Positions 26,210-35,290 are shown, numbered from the stretch's first letter. The stretch: DNA of 35,332 nucleotides from Pseudolactococcus raffinolactis NBRC 100932 (GCF_001591765.1 NZ_BCVN01000022.1:1-35332), one strand, 5' to 3'. Numbers and translations: made by a program. Notes: a model not told the origin generated them from the letters alone.

Positions 26210-26248
26210 AAAATGAGCACTCATCGACTTGGTGAGTGCTCATTTTTT
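26208..26248. terminator. Strong bidirectional terminator between pdxU2 and the lipoprotein gene
   Basis: A perfect 16-bp stem (26208-26223 with 26233-26248) carries six A on one side and six T on the other. It can therefore stop transcription from both convergent genes. It abuts or overlaps both stop codons. Confidence 0.9.
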
Positions 26249-26935
26249 AGTTGATTACAATTTTATTTTTGATAGCCGTCGCCAGATGGATTTGATCTGC
26301 CGTTAAGGTTTGATAAGCATAACTTGGGTAAGCCGTTGTTGGATCAACCGCTGGAATACCATTACCATCATACTGGATGAATGAACCATCTTGGATGATC
26401 AAATTGCAGTAACCAGAACTGACTTGTTGAGCATTCTCGATACTATTGATTGCATTTGTCCCAGTACGATACTCTTCTAGTGGCCTACCAGCTGCATCCA
26501 ATACCGGAATATTTCGTTCAGTCTCTGTAGAATAAATGACTGCTTTTTTTGAAAATGTTAAATTCGGTTCTGTTTTCAGTCGCTCAGCACTTACCATACC
26601 AGGGGTCTGACTAGCCATTTTAGCTAAACCAAGGCTATTTTGCCTTGTATTGACGTTTGAAGTGTTGCGAGTTCCTGCGTGGCTGTTGATGTCTGACCAC
26701 TACCAGCTTGAGCATTTCCTGAAGTTCCCTCCTCGGAATTCTGACTAGAATTATCATTAGTATTAATATCCGTTTTTGAACTAGGTTTGGCGCTTGATTT
26801 ACTCAAACTAGATTTGCTTGAACTTGATTCTTTTGATCTTTCTGATTTCTTATTGCCTGAACCACACCCCACAAGAAGGCATAGGCTTGCTGCCAATAAT
26901 AGACCAGCACCAAGTGCTACGGGTTTCATCTTCAT
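26247..26935 (-). pseudogene. Lipoprotein of unknown function, broken by a single-base deletion
   Basis: Two frames appear to be one gene. The first (from 26935) encodes a lipoprotein signal (lipobox LVGC, Cys at about residue 24) and a serine/lysine/asparagine-rich low-complexity linker. It stops at 26624 after GKIALV. The second frame (to 26247) continues at that point as NSLGLAKMASQTPGMVSAER and encodes a compact C-terminal domain (QVSSGYCNLIIQDGSFIQYD, then PSYAYQTLTADQIHLATAIK). One added A in the A run at 26641-26638 joins them into 229 codons (GKNSLGLAKMAS). The start at 26935 is preferred because AGGAGG lies 6 nt upstream; an ATG at 26941 directly abuts that site. I do not recognise the C-terminal domain. 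Confidence 0.7.
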
Positions 26936-27064
26936 CTGCATCCTCCTAAGGCAACTTTCGCTGCCAATTTGCTATTTTATAGTGTTACAATTTCTATCTT
27001 ACACTATTCGTTAACAAAACCCAAGAATTTACTCAGTTAAACGAATGTTATTTTTTACTATATT

Positions 27065-27087
27065 AAAAAAAGCGTCCTTAGACACTT
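27065..27087 (-). terminator. Terminator of ridA
   Basis: On the minus strand AAGTGTC (27087-27081) pairs with GGACGCTT (27077-27070), with one G-U, followed by seven T residues. Confidence 0.7.
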
Positions 27088-27097
27088 TAGATACTTA

Positions 27098-27484
27098 TTA
27101 TTTTCCCAGATAAGCCATGACTTCGACTTCAACCAAGACATCCTTTGGTAATCGGGCAACTTCGACAGCAGAACGTGCTGGAAACTCAACTTGAAAAGCT
27201 TGGGCATAAGCTTCATTAAAAGGAACAAAATTTGACATGTCACTCAAGAAACAAGTCGTTTTAACCACATGATCAAAGTCTGTACCGGCCGCTACTAGAA
27301 TCGCCCCAACATTTTTCATCACTTGTTGTGTTTGCTCAGTAATCGTTTCACCAACGATCTCCCCTGTCACAGGATCCAATGGAATCTGACCTGATGCAAA
27401 AAGAAAATCTCCTACAATTTTTCCTTGAACATAAGGACCAATTGCCCCCGGTGCTTGATCTGTCGCGACTGTTTTAATCGGCAT
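27098..27484 (-). CDS. ridA: RidA-family reactive intermediate/imine deaminase
   Basis: This 128-residue protein has full family length. RidA hydrolyses reactive enamine/imine intermediates released by PLP enzymes such as threonine dehydratase, in the cytoplasm as a trimer. Signature stretches are PGAIGPYVQG, ASGQIPLDPVTGEIVG and the C-terminal segment FPARSAVEVARLPKDVLVEV, which contains the conserved active-site Arg. It has its own terminator and a TGTTATACT extended -10 box about 40 nt upstream, so it is probably transcribed alone. Confidence 0.93.
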   Translation of the reverse strand: MPIKTVATDQAPGAIGPYVQGKIVGDFLFASGQIPLDPVTGEIVGETITEQTQQVMKNVGAILVAAGTDFDHVVKTTCFLSDMSNFVPFNEAYAQAFQVEFPARSAVEVARLPKDVLVEVEVMAYLGK

Positions 27485-27566
27485 AGTTTTCTCCTCAAAT
27501 ATTTTTTTGATATGATACTCATTCTAGTATAACAAATTATCAGAAAATTTTGCTAACTTGAGTTAT

Positions 27567-27603
27567 AAAAGAAGTCGCTGTTCAGTGAACAGTGACTTCT
27601 TTT
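27567..27603 (-). terminator. Terminator of the deacetylase gene
   Basis: A nearly perfect inverted repeat (27567-27584 with 27586-27603, one mismatch) ends in T residues on the minus strand, directly after the stop at 27606. Confidence 0.85.
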
Positions 27604-27605
27604 CT

Positions 27606-28502
27606 TTATTGATTGCCAATCAAAGCCATAAAACTCGCCTCGTTTTGACCGTAGGCCACGCGCACACGATTAAGGGCGAAGAGACTATCGGCACTACTTG
27701 CGAGTCCTGGATGAGTCGTTAACCCAAGTTTATAGCCTGCTGCTTCAGCAAGGGCACCAGTTTGTGCATTATAGCGCCCAGCAGGATAACAAATAACTGA
27801 AGTATTTTGATGCAATAAATTATCTAAATATTTTTTTGAATCAATTAACTCAGTGTTCACTGCCTCGTTACTTGAGTACTCTAAATCCGGATGATTGACC
27901 GTATGACTACCAATCGACATGAGCGGATTAGATTTTAATGCTAACAAACCATCATCCGCCATCTTATCCTCATTGCCCACCATACCCGTGATAATGAAGA
28001 AACTACCTTTCATACCAAGTTCCGTTAAGATAGGCATAGCTGTATCGTGCGCATTTTTATACCCATCATCGAAAGTTATCCAGACGATTTTGTCTGCAGG
28101 TTTTTCGTTGGTCGTCAACACACGGTAGGCTTCCTCAGGACTCAAGGTATAATAACCGGCATTCTTTAGCGCAGTCATCTCCATTTTGAACTCATCAGCT
28201 GGCACAAATAAGGTATTACCACCGACGACATCTGCGATATGATGATACATCAATATCGGAAATTTAATTGGCGTATCAGATTTCACCCATTTTGGCTCTG
28301 GCTTTTCGGTTTCTTCTTTACTGGATATTGACGGCTGAACTTTTTCACCGCTCTCTTCAACGACCTTTTCGGTCACTGACTTCGTCACTTTGATTGGTCG
28401 ATTTTCAAGCCTTGCTGATTTTCCAGATACCATTTTGAAAATAATCGTACCCACTAAGGCAAGGAGGATGACTACAATCAAAACTTGTAACATTTTTTTC
28501 AT
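27606..28502 (-). CDS. Membrane-anchored polysaccharide deacetylase (NodB fold)
   Basis: This 298-residue carbohydrate esterase family 4 protein has an N-terminal membrane helix (residues about 4-24) and a charged linker. The catalytic domain has motif 1 TFDDGY (base and metal Asp pair), motif 2 SHTVNHPDL (two metal His) and the start ILMYHHIADV. The family removes acetyl groups from GlcNAc in peptidoglycan or other surface polysaccharides, which raises lysozyme resistance. Whether the substrate is peptidoglycan (PgdA-like) or an exopolysaccharide cannot be told. It begins 15 nt after asnS ends on the same strand, so it is probably co-transcribed with it. Confidence 0.9.
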   Translation of the reverse strand: MKKMLQVLIVVILLALVGTIIFKMVSGKSARLENRPIKVTKSVTEKVVEESGEKVQPSISSKEETEKPEPKWVKSDTPIKFPILMYHHIADVVGGNTLFVPADEFKMEMTALKNAGYYTLSPEEAYRVLTTNEKPADKIVWITFDDGYKNAHDTAMPILTELGMKGSFFIITGMVGNEDKMADDGLLALKSNPLMSIGSHTVNHPDLEYSSNEAVNTELIDSKKYLDNLLHQNTSVICYPAGRYNAQTGALAEAAGYKLGLTTHPGLASSADSLFALNRVRVAYGQNEASFMALIGNQ

Positions 28503-28517
28503 AGCTATTGATTCCCC

Positions 28518-29855
28518 TTAAGGTTTCAAACGGTGGAGGAGACGTGGAAACGGAATCGCTTCGCGGATGTGTTCGTTGCCTGTGATCCAAGTCACTGCAC
28601 GTTCTAATCCGAGTCCGAATCCTGAGTGTGGCACACTACCGTATTTGCGAAGGTCGAGATACCAAGCGTACTCTTCTTCTGACAATCCAAACTCAACTAA
28701 TTTGGTTTTAAGATACTCATAGTCTGTCGCACGTTCGCTACCACCGATGATTTCGCCGTATCCTTCTGGTGCTAGCAAATCAGCACAGATGACCACATCT
28801 TCACGTGTTGGATGTGGTTTCATGTAGAAGGCTTTGATCGCTTTGGGATAGTTGAGGATGAATGTCGGAACACCGAAATAGTTTGAAATCCATGTTTCAT
28901 GCGGTGAGCCAAAGTCATCTCCCCATTCGATTTTTTCATAATCATTGTCAGCCTGATGCTCTTGTAGCAAAGCAACCGCATCATCATAAGTGATTTTCTT
29001 AAATGGTATCTCGATGTATTTTTCAAGGACTGCTACATCACGGTCAAGTTCATTTAAAGCGTAAGCTTGATTATTAACCACCGCTTTGATGATGTGTTTC
29101 ACGTAAGCTTCTTGGACATCAAGAGATTCTTCATGTGTCGTGAAAGCCATCTCAGGCTCAATCATCCAGAACTCTGTCAAGTGACGACGTGTTTTAGATT
29201 TTTCAGCACGGAATGTTGGACCAAAGGTAAAGACTTTACCAAAAGCCATGGCACCTGCCTCAGCATAGAGCTGGCCAGTTTGTGACAAGAAAGCAGGCTG
29301 ACCAAAGTAGTCAGTTTCAAACAATTCTGTCGTCCCTTCTGGTGCTGAGCCTGTTAAAATCGGGCTATCAATCTTGATAAAACCACGTGCGTTGAAAAAC
29401 TCATAAGTCGCACGAATGATTTCATTACGAACGAGCATAATCGCATGTTGCTTACGACTACGCACCCACAGGTGACGGTTATCCATGAGGAAGTCTGTCC
29501 CGTGATCTTTAGGCGTAATCGGGTAATCAACTGACTCACCAATGACCTCAATATCTGTCACATCAAGTTCGTAGCCAAACTTGCTACGATCATCAGCCTT
29601 AACAGTTCCTGTGATTTTCACCGAAGTTTCTTGGGCTAAATGTTTGATGATATCAAACTTAGCAAGGCCTTCTTCTTCGCCAAATTTTTCAATGAAATTT
29701 GGTTTGAAAGCAACTGCTTGAAAATAAGCTGTCCCATCACGCAATTGTAAGAAAGCAATCTTACCCTTCCCTGATTTATTGGCTACCCAAGCGCCAATTG
29801 TGATTTCTTGATCGACATAATTTTTAACGTCAATGATTGATACAAAGTTTCCCAT
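28518..29855 (-). CDS. asnS: Asparaginyl-tRNA synthetase
   Basis: This 445-residue class IIb synthetase charges tRNA-Asn. The N-terminal OB fold (residues about 15-105: [20 protein letters not shown]) is followed by the catalytic domain. Its motif 2 is [20 protein letters not shown], and motif 3 is [20 protein letters not shown] near the C terminus. It reads as a lactococcal AsnRS almost residue for residue from memory. It sits in the conserved dinG-ypmB-aspC-asnS group. The 121 nt in front hold a long-range stem (see separate entry). Confidence 0.97.
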   Translation of the reverse strand: MGNFVSIIDVKNYVDQEITIGAWVANKSGKGKIAFLQLRDGTAYFQAVAFKPNFIEKFGEEEGLAKFDIIKHLAQETSVKITGTVKADDRSKFGYELDVTDIEVIGESVDYPITPKDHGTDFLMDNRHLWVRSRKQHAIMLVRNEIIRATYEFFNARGFIKIDSPILTGSAPEGTTELFETDYFGQPAFLSQTGQLYAEAGAMAFGKVFTFGPTFRAEKSKTRRHLTEFWMIEPEMAFTTHEESLDVQEAYVKHIIKAVVNNQAYALNELDRDVAVLEKYIEIPFKKITYDDAVALLQEHQADNDYEKIEWGDDFGSPHETWISNYFGVPTFILNYPKAIKAFYMKPHPTREDVVICADLLAPEGYGEIIGGSERATDYEYLKTKLVEFGLSEEEYAWYLDLRKYGSVPHSGFGLGLERAVTWITGNEHIREAIPFPRLLHRLKP

Positions 29856-29876
29856 TTTTTCTATTTCCTACTTTCT

Positions 29877-29968
29877 GCGGTTCCATTTCATGAGAGCTTG
29901 AAACTTGACCTCCGCTAGCGCTCCGTCCAAGCAGGGTCATTCACGAACTATCGTCCGTTCAAAGTCTC
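29877..29968 (-). other. Leader hairpin region ahead of asnS, with a T-box-like nonamer
   Basis: The gap between the VOC gene and asnS contains a 10- to 11-bp interrupted stem (minus strand, 29968-29958 with 29902-29892) that encloses about 55 nt with further self-complementary stretches (CGCTAGCG). Just after it lies TGGAACCGC (29885-29877), which is the core of the T-box antiterminator motif. The upstream AGGG part, a terminator and a full Stem I are missing, so this is not a classical T-box. It may be a remnant or coincidence. Confidence 0.3.
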
Positions 29969-29976
29969 AACTAAAA

Positions 29977-30342
29977 TTATTTTACTTCACAAACTGCATA
30001 ATAATGACCATCCGGGTCCGCAAAATTAAAGACTCGACCTAGGCCTGGTGCTTCTACAATTTCACCGACTGCATCACTTACCGCTGTCACTTTGGCATGC
30101 AAAGCGTCAAACTCATTGGCTTGAAACATGAGTGAAGGCACGTTGTCAACGACTTCTGGTGAGACTTCTCGGATGAATGCCTTGGCATATAAATTCAACG
30201 TAACTTGACTATCTGCAGCTGGTTTAATTGTTGCTGAGTTGTCATCTATTTTTTGACCGACAAAGCCGATCCCTTGCCAAAATGCTAAGGCGTCATTGAT
30301 ATTCTCAACATAAAGCATGATGGCTAATTCTGATTGAAACAT
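29977..30342 (-). CDS. VOC-family (glyoxalase/bleomycin-resistance fold) protein
   Basis: This 121-residue protein has two beta-alpha-beta-beta-beta modules. Segments are AIMLYVENINDALAFWQGIG at the start and GRVFNFADPDGHYYAV at the end, the latter with the usual FxDPDGH metal-side motif. Members are small metalloenzymes or binding proteins with many activities, so no substrate is assigned. It lies between aspC and asnS, 27 nt after aspC, and is probably co-transcribed. The dinG-ypmB-aspB-asnS group of Bacillus does not contain such a gene as far as I know. Confidence 0.85.
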   Translation of the reverse strand: MFQSELAIMLYVENINDALAFWQGIGFVGQKIDDNSATIKPAADSQVTLNLYAKAFIREVSPEVVDNVPSLMFQANEFDALHAKVTAVSDAVGEIVEAPGLGRVFNFADPDGHYYAVCEVK

Positions 30343-30369
30343 CTTAAATTCCCCTTTGAATTTCTAATT

Positions 30370-31548
30370 TTAAGCTTCCATATAAGTTTTGAGTCGATTA
30401 ACAGCATCTACCAAGGTTGCCATGTCAGTCGCATAACTCATTCGAAGATTGTCGTTGGTACCAAAACCTGCACCTGTTACGACCGCAACGCCGGTTTCTT
30501 CTAAGATATCATCACAAAAAGCTGTGACATCCGTGAAGCCTTTGATAGCCATGGCTTTGGCTACTTTTGGAAAGAGGTAAAATGCGCCTTGTGGCTTAAT
30601 GGCTTCAAAACCTGGGATTTCATTGACTAACGGATAAATCGTATTTAAACGTTGCTCAAATTCTGCTCGCATGTTTTCAATATCGGTTTGGTCACCGGTT
30701 AAGGCTTCAATGGCTGCGTATTGCGCCACTGCAGACGGATTAGAAGTTGTTTGACTGACGATTTTACTCATGGCGCTGATAATCTCAGGATTCCCCACAG
30801 CAAAGCCAATCCGCCAACCTGTCATAGCATAAGTTTTTGATACGCCATTGATAATCAAAGTTTGCTTTTTAATGGCTTCTGAAAGGCTAGAGATTGGTGT
30901 AAAGTCATGGCCATTATAAACTAAACGACCGTAGATATCATCAGCTAGGATGATCACATCGTTTTCAACCGCCCAGTCCCCAATAGCCAGCAACTCTTCT
31001 GCTGTATAAATCATACCCGTCGGATTTGATGGTGAATTGAGAAGCAAGACACGCGTTTGATCTGTTTTGAGCGTTTCAAGCTGAGCTACTGTTACTTTGA
31101 AGTCAGTTTCTTGAGTGCCAACAGCGAACACCGGCACACCACCAACCATTTTAACTTGATCTGCATAGCTAACCCAGTAGGGTGTTGGAATGATAACCTC
31201 ATCACCTGCATCTAGGACACTGGCAAAGAAAGCGTAGAGGGCAAATTTTGCCCCAGTCGTCACGACAACTTCGTTACGCGCGACACCATAACCGTAATAT
31301 TTCTCAAAATATGTCCCGACGGCATCTTTGAGCTCAGGTAAACCGCCCGCTTGGGTGTAGAAGCTTGCTTTTCCTGAATCAATCGCCGCCTTAGCTGCTG
31401 CTGCAATATTATCAGGTGTTGTGAAATCAGGTTCACCAATGGTGAGCATGAGAATATCACGGCCTTGCGTTTGTAACGCTTTGGCGCGCGCAGACGCTGC
31501 TAGTGTAACCGATTCTTCTAAGTTGTTGACTAGGCTTGATAATTTCAT
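30370..31548 (-). CDS. aspC: Aspartate aminotransferase (class I/II, PLP-dependent)
   Basis: This 392-residue fold-type I aminotransferase transfers the amino group between aspartate and 2-oxoglutarate. Motifs are LTIGEPDFTTP, LLNSPSNPTG, ILADDIYGRLVY and the PLP lysine in NGVSKTYAMTGWRIGFAVG, with the substrate Arg near the C terminus (DNLRMSYA). Its position next to asnS supplies aspartate, the precursor of asparagine, and matches B. subtilis aspB. Aromatic or broad-range aminotransferases of the same subgroup cannot be excluded. A TGGTATAAT extended -10 box lies at 31601-31596 on the minus strand, in front of the 176-nt gap to ypmB. Confidence 0.92.
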   Translation of the reverse strand: MKLSSLVNNLEESVTLAASARAKALQTQGRDILMLTIGEPDFTTPDNIAAAAKAAIDSGKASFYTQAGGLPELKDAVGTYFEKYYGYGVARNEVVVTTGAKFALYAFFASVLDAGDEVIIPTPYWVSYADQVKMVGGVPVFAVGTQETDFKVTVAQLETLKTDQTRVLLLNSPSNPTGMIYTAEELLAIGDWAVENDVIILADDIYGRLVYNGHDFTPISSLSEAIKKQTLIINGVSKTYAMTGWRIGFAVGNPEIISAMSKIVSQTTSNPSAVAQYAAIEALTGDQTDIENMRAEFEQRLNTIYPLVNEIPGFEAIKPQGAFYLFPKVAKAMAIKGFTDVTAFCDDILEETGVAVVTGAGFGTNDNLRMSYATDMATLVDAVNRLKTYMEA

Positions 31549-31595
31549 AAGGTATCTTCTCCCAACTGCTCTGCAAAATTTTTCGATTACTTAAA

Positions 31596-31604
31596 ATTAT
31601 ACCA
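31596..31604 (-). promoter_or_regulatory. Extended -10 promoter of aspC
   Basis: TGGTATAAT on the minus strand (TATAAT at 31601-31596) lies about 48 nt before the aspC start. No strong -35 was found. The 176-nt gap to ypmB suggests that aspC starts its own transcript in addition to any readthrough. Confidence 0.5.
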
Positions 31605-31724
31605 AAAATGCCTTGAAAAATCAGCCCTTCTTGTTGATATTCTCAATTTATTCTCAAATATAAAAGGATAGTTTTAACCCTTCACTATTTTTTATGTTAT
31701 TTTAGGTCACATAGCGACATGACC

Positions 31725-32147
31725 TTAACCTTTCAGTTTCTTACCTGAATCAAAAGCATATAAAACCATGTCTTTTGTTTGCCAAGCGATTTTGCCATTA
31801 TAAAGCGTTAAGCTAGCTGTTTTTTCAGTCAACTCACTTTTGTTATCAGCTAGCTTAACAACCTTAATCTCGCCTCCCTTAGCAGGCATCAAAACACCAA
31901 AGGCTTGCCCTTTACTATCCTGACCAATGAGACTATAAGTTGTGTCTGTTGTCGTCGTAATTTCAAAGTTTGTGACCTTTTTAACCGGAGTCTTTGCCCT
32001 AGCAATGCTAATGGCTTCAGACTTGGCACGACTATAAGGACTCATGGCTTGCATGTAGAAGAAGATTGTCCCGATTAGTAATGACAGGATAATCAAGAGC
32101 ACGCCAATCCAAATTTGGCTTATTTTTGTCATTCTTTTTTTTCTCAT
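31725..32147 (-). CDS. ypmB: YpmB/TseB-like membrane protein (DUF5590)
   Basis: This 140-residue protein has a short basic start (MRKKRMTK), one membrane helix (about 10-32) and a small extracellular PepSY-like domain: AKSEAISIARAKTPVKKV, then TYSLIGQDSKGQAFGVLMPA. YpmB/TseB homologues lie between dinG and aspB in many Firmicutes; B. subtilis TseB is a cell-wall elongation regulator interacting with a penicillin-binding protein. The ATG at 32147 follows the dinG stop by 9 nt with AAAGG between them, so it is coupled to dinG. Confidence 0.85.
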   Translation of the reverse strand: MRKKRMTKISQIWIGVLLIILSLLIGTIFFYMQAMSPYSRAKSEAISIARAKTPVKKVTNFEITTTTDTTYSLIGQDSKGQAFGVLMPAKGGEIKVVKLADNKSELTEKTASLTLYNGKIAWQTKDMVLYAFDSGKKLKG

Positions 32148-32156
32148 AACTGCCTT

Positions 32157-34505
32157 TCATTCCTTCCAAAAACTTTTGGTTTCTTGCAAGATATCATCTA
32201 ACTTGGCAAAGTCCACGCGACTGGCTTGTCGCAAGTTCTTAACCATTTTTTTGGCGTAGGTTTTGCCAGCCAAGCGTTTGTCGAGGATGATGACCACCGA
32301 TTTTTGGTCTTTTCGACGGTTAACGCGTCCAAGAGCTTGCTTGAGCTGCAAGGTTGCCATGGGCACTGAAAAATCAAAGAAAGGATTTTTAAAGCGCTTG
32401 GCATATTTTCGAATTAAAATGTCATCAGGCACTGTAAATGGCAATCTTGTCACAAGCAAAATCAAGTCATCTTGTCGTTCAAAATCGACGCCTTCCCAGA
32501 ATTTTTTACTGCCTAGGAGAATGGCCTGATCACGTTCATCAAATTTTTTCTTAATTCGGCTAGCATCTTCTGATACATCCGCTTGGAGAAAGTCAACTTC
32601 CGCTGCTTCTAAAGCCTGCGCTGTCAGCGCTAGGCTATCGTTACTGGTAAATAAAACAACCATTGACTTGCCGATCTTAGCGACTTGTCGGACTTGTTCT
32701 GAGATAAATTTTGCATAGTTTTCAGGAGATTCTGTGGTCACGTCAACACTATCGGTTGCGACATAGACTTGCTGGTTATTGATTTTTTCCAGTGGCATGC
32801 GATCAAAAGTATAATCTGTAAAACCTAACAACTCTGGAAAAACAGCCTGTTTTTCAGACATGGCCAAGGTAGCCCCAATCAAATAGGTTTTTGTCGCCTG
32901 AGGGATCATGGCTGCAAAGTTCAGAAAGTCAGTCGGACTGGACTTGAGGACATGATTTTGAATCCAGATAAAATCCTCTGGATTTGCTAAGACATCTGTA
33001 ATAGCCGTTAAATCGAGTTCTTGGGCGTCCAGACGAATTTTGTCAACATTAAGCTGCCGACGTGACAGTTGATGGGTCAGACTTTCTAGTAGTCTCCTGT
33101 GTAATTGAGAGGCATGACGGTTAACTTTTACCAGTTCATCTAGAAGCTTGACCGATTTTTGCTGGGCATTTTCTAATATAGAAAAGAGCTGTTGGGCTTC
33201 ATCTACGACTAAAACTTTGTCTTCAAACATCGCCGTTTGATCAGCAATTCGCTCTGCCAAATAGGCATGGTTCATGACAATAACCTGGGCATTCTCTGCT
33301 TTTTTCTGTGTGAGCTGCCAAAAATCCTGTTCAAAATAGAGTTGACCTGGACTCACTGTCCCTGTATGGCGGATACTATCTAGGTAAGCATGGCTGGTCA
33401 TGGTCAGGCTCAACTCGTCTAATTCACCAGTTTTTGTTTCAGTCAACCAGACCAGAACTTTCATCTTAAAGATTTCAAAGTTCTTGCCGTCATCTGCTTT
33501 GTAAAGCAATTTACTGAATTTTTCAAGCGAGATATAGTTAGCCGTCCCAAGTACTTTCGCGAAGTTGACACCAAATTTCGCCTTGAACACAGGTGCTAAA
33601 TCCTGCATGAGCTGGTCTTGCAAAATTTTAGTCGGCACTGATAAAATCAGCTTTTTGCCTTGACCTAATAGCGTTAGAAGGTAAGCATACGTCTTACCGA
33701 TACCTGTTGGTGCCTCAATGAAGGAAGCTGATTCATCTGCCAAACGAGCTTTTACTACTTCCGCAAAAGCTTTTTGCTGCGGACGTTCGGCTAAGTTCAG
33801 CAGTTTTAAATTTTTCCTAAAATTCTTCTTGACGAGATTTTTGTTTTCTGAAAAATAAGGTTTCAAGGTTGAAATATGATTAACTTTAATCATATCAGCG
33901 TGCTTGCGTTTGGCTTCAGGCAATTGTTCTGTAATGACTAATCTTGTTTCATAAATCATGCTGTCAGCGTGCTGCTCAATTTCTGTCAAGACATTTTTAG
34001 GCAGATGACGCATTTTCTCTTGAAGTTTAATCAAAAGTTTCGCTGTCGCATAGGCATCTGATAAGGCTTCATGGGGTTTATCATGCTGCAAATTCAGAAC
34101 ACGTGAGAGGGTCTCTAGCCCATATTTCTCCAGAGTTGGGAAGAAAACCCTTGCGAGCTCGACCGTGTCGACTCTAGGCATGTCAAGGCTGACGCCATGT
34201 TGTGTAAAGGTACGAGCTAGGAGGTGGTAGTCAAATTTGACATTATGTGCGACAAAAACGCAGTCACGCAGAATGGCGGCAACATCAGGTAAGACATCAG
34301 AAAAATCAGGCGCGGCTTGTGCTTGAGCCGTCGTGATGCCTGTTAACATGGTGATATGGTAGTCCAGCGCCTCGTGGGGGTTGACGTCGGTCTGATAGGT
34401 CTGTGTGATTTTGCCGTTTTCAACCACGGCAATGCCAATCTGGATAATTTTACTCGTGTGGCTAGCGCTTGTCGCCTCTAAGTCCACTACTGCGTATTTG
34501 GTCAT
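32157..34505 (-). CDS. dinG: DinG-type helicase with N-terminal DEDDh exonuclease domain
   Basis: This 782-residue protein. Residues 1-170 are a DnaQ-like exonuclease: DLEATS, then VAHNVKFDYHLL, and the final HEALSDAYA with its catalytic His and Asp. The rest is an XPD/DinG superfamily-2 helicase: Walker A EAPTGIGKTYAYLL, box II VVDEAQ (Gln replaces the usual His), SKKFWEGVDFE, and motif VI QALGRVNRRKDQK. The cysteines of the FeS cluster found in E. coli DinG are not visible, as in the Gram-positive exonuclease-fused type (B. subtilis/S. aureus DinG, an exonuclease that does not unwind). Likely role: DNA repair or processing of 3' ends. First gene of dinG-ypmB. A TGTTATAAT extended -10 box lies at 34554-34546 on the minus strand. 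Confidence 0.93.
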   Translation of the reverse strand: MTKYAVVDLEATSASHTSKIIQIGIAVVENGKITQTYQTDVNPHEALDYHITMLTGITTAQAQAAPDFSDVLPDVAAILRDCVFVAHNVKFDYHLLARTFTQHGVSLDMPRVDTVELARVFFPTLEKYGLETLSRVLNLQHDKPHEALSDAYATAKLLIKLQEKMRHLPKNVLTEIEQHADSMIYETRLVITEQLPEAKRKHADMIKVNHISTLKPYFSENKNLVKKNFRKNLKLLNLAERPQQKAFAEVVKARLADESASFIEAPTGIGKTYAYLLTLLGQGKKLILSVPTKILQDQLMQDLAPVFKAKFGVNFAKVLGTANYISLEKFSKLLYKADDGKNFEIFKMKVLVWLTETKTGELDELSLTMTSHAYLDSIRHTGTVSPGQLYFEQDFWQLTQKKAENAQVIVMNHAYLAERIADQTAMFEDKVLVVDEAQQLFSILENAQQKSVKLLDELVKVNRHASQLHRRLLESLTHQLSRRQLNVDKIRLDAQELDLTAITDVLANPEDFIWIQNHVLKSSPTDFLNFAAMIPQATKTYLIGATLAMSEKQAVFPELLGFTDYTFDRMPLEKINNQQVYVATDSVDVTTESPENYAKFISEQVRQVAKIGKSMVVLFTSNDSLALTAQALEAAEVDFLQADVSEDASRIKKKFDERDQAILLGSKKFWEGVDFERQDDLILLVTRLPFTVPDDILIRKYAKRFKNPFFDFSVPMATLQLKQALGRVNRRKDQKSVVIILDKRLAGKTYAKKMVKNLRQASRVDFAKLDDILQETKSFWKE

Positions 34506-34545
34506 AGTTTTCGTTTTCTATTCATGCAAAAGATAAGTTGAATCT

Positions 34546-34575
34546 ATTATAACATATAATGATTTTTGATATAAT
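34546..34575. promoter_or_regulatory. Back-to-back extended -10 promoters for dinG (minus) and the hydrolase gene (plus)
   Basis: Minus strand: TGTTATAAT with TATAAT at 34551-34546 serves dinG. Plus strand: TGATATAAT with TATAAT at 34570-34575 serves the hydrolase and gives a leader of about 70 nt. Neither has a clear -35. The two -10 boxes are 18 bp apart, so the polymerases would compete for the same stretch. Confidence 0.6.
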
Positions 34576-34651
34576 GAGGGAAACAAGCAATAACAAGAAA
34601 AATCACTTGCTACTGCTCTATTCTAACGTTGTATATCTCAAAGGAGTCGCT

Positions 34652-35290
34652 ATGAACATTAAAATGGTAACCAACCCAATCGCCTACGAAAATACTTACT
34701 TTTTATCCAACGATGAGGCAACACTCGTCATCGATCCCGGCAATGACACAGATTCAATTCTCAGTGTCATCAATGACATCGCAAAACCTGTCGCAGCCAT
34801 TCTATTGACGCACACCCACTACGATCACATCATGAGCGTCGAAGCCGTCCGCAAAGCAACAGGCGCCCCTGTCTACGTCAGCCCACTTGAAGCAGATTGG
34901 CTCTATACGCCAACGCTTAACCTCTCAGGCTTACCGCGTCATGAGCATGATCTTCCTAACGTCGTGGTCAATGCTGCAGAACACACGTTCACAGCAGACA
35001 CAACTTATCACATCAGTGGCTTTGACTTCACTGTACCTGCCACACCGGGTCACTCCCAAGGTGGTGTTTCTTTCGTTTTTGAGAAAGAAGAAATTGTCTT
35101 CACAGGAGACGCACTCTTCCCAGGTACAATCGGTAGAACAGACCTCAATACAGGGGATATTGACACACTTAAAACCTCTATCAAGACCCAACTTTTCACA
35201 CTGCCTGACAACTATCGCGTCTTCCCAGGCCACGGCCCACAAACTAGAATTGGTGCTGAAAAACTGCACAATCCGTTTTTCTTAGATTAA
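34652..35290 (+). CDS. Metallo-beta-lactamase-fold hydrolase (glyoxalase II-like)
   Basis: This 212-residue protein starts at the ATG at 34652, which has AAAGGAG 5 nt upstream; the longer open frame from 34559 covers the promoter and is rejected. The metal-binding motif THTHYDHI lies near residue 53. It is followed by GHSQGGVSFVFEKEEIVFTG (His and bridging Asp), LFPGTIGRTDL, and FPGHGPQTRIG with the last metal His. The order matches the YqgX/glyoxalase II-like subgroup of cytoplasmic thioester hydrolases. The real substrate is not known for most members. Gene is complete, 42 nt from the window edge. Confidence 0.9.
   Translation: MNIKMVTNPIAYENTYFLSNDEATLVIDPGNDTDSILSVINDIAKPVAAILLTHTHYDHIMSVEAVRKATGAPVYVSPLEADWLYTPTLNLSGLPRHEHDLPNVVVNAAEHTFTADTTYHISGFDFTVPATPGHSQGGVSFVFEKEEIVFTGDALFPGTIGRTDLNTGDIDTLKTSIKTQLFTLPDNYRVFPGHGPQTRIGAEKLHNPFFLD

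Noticed and set aside
31690-31730. A hairpin after ypmB (GGTCA/TGACC) as a terminator
   Set aside because: On the coding strand it is followed by A-rich, not T-rich, sequence, so it should not terminate transcription.
34559-34651. Extended N terminus of the metallo-beta-lactamase-fold protein from 34559
   Set aside because: That stretch contains the extended -10 promoter and no ribosome site. ATG at 34652 follows AAAGGAG.
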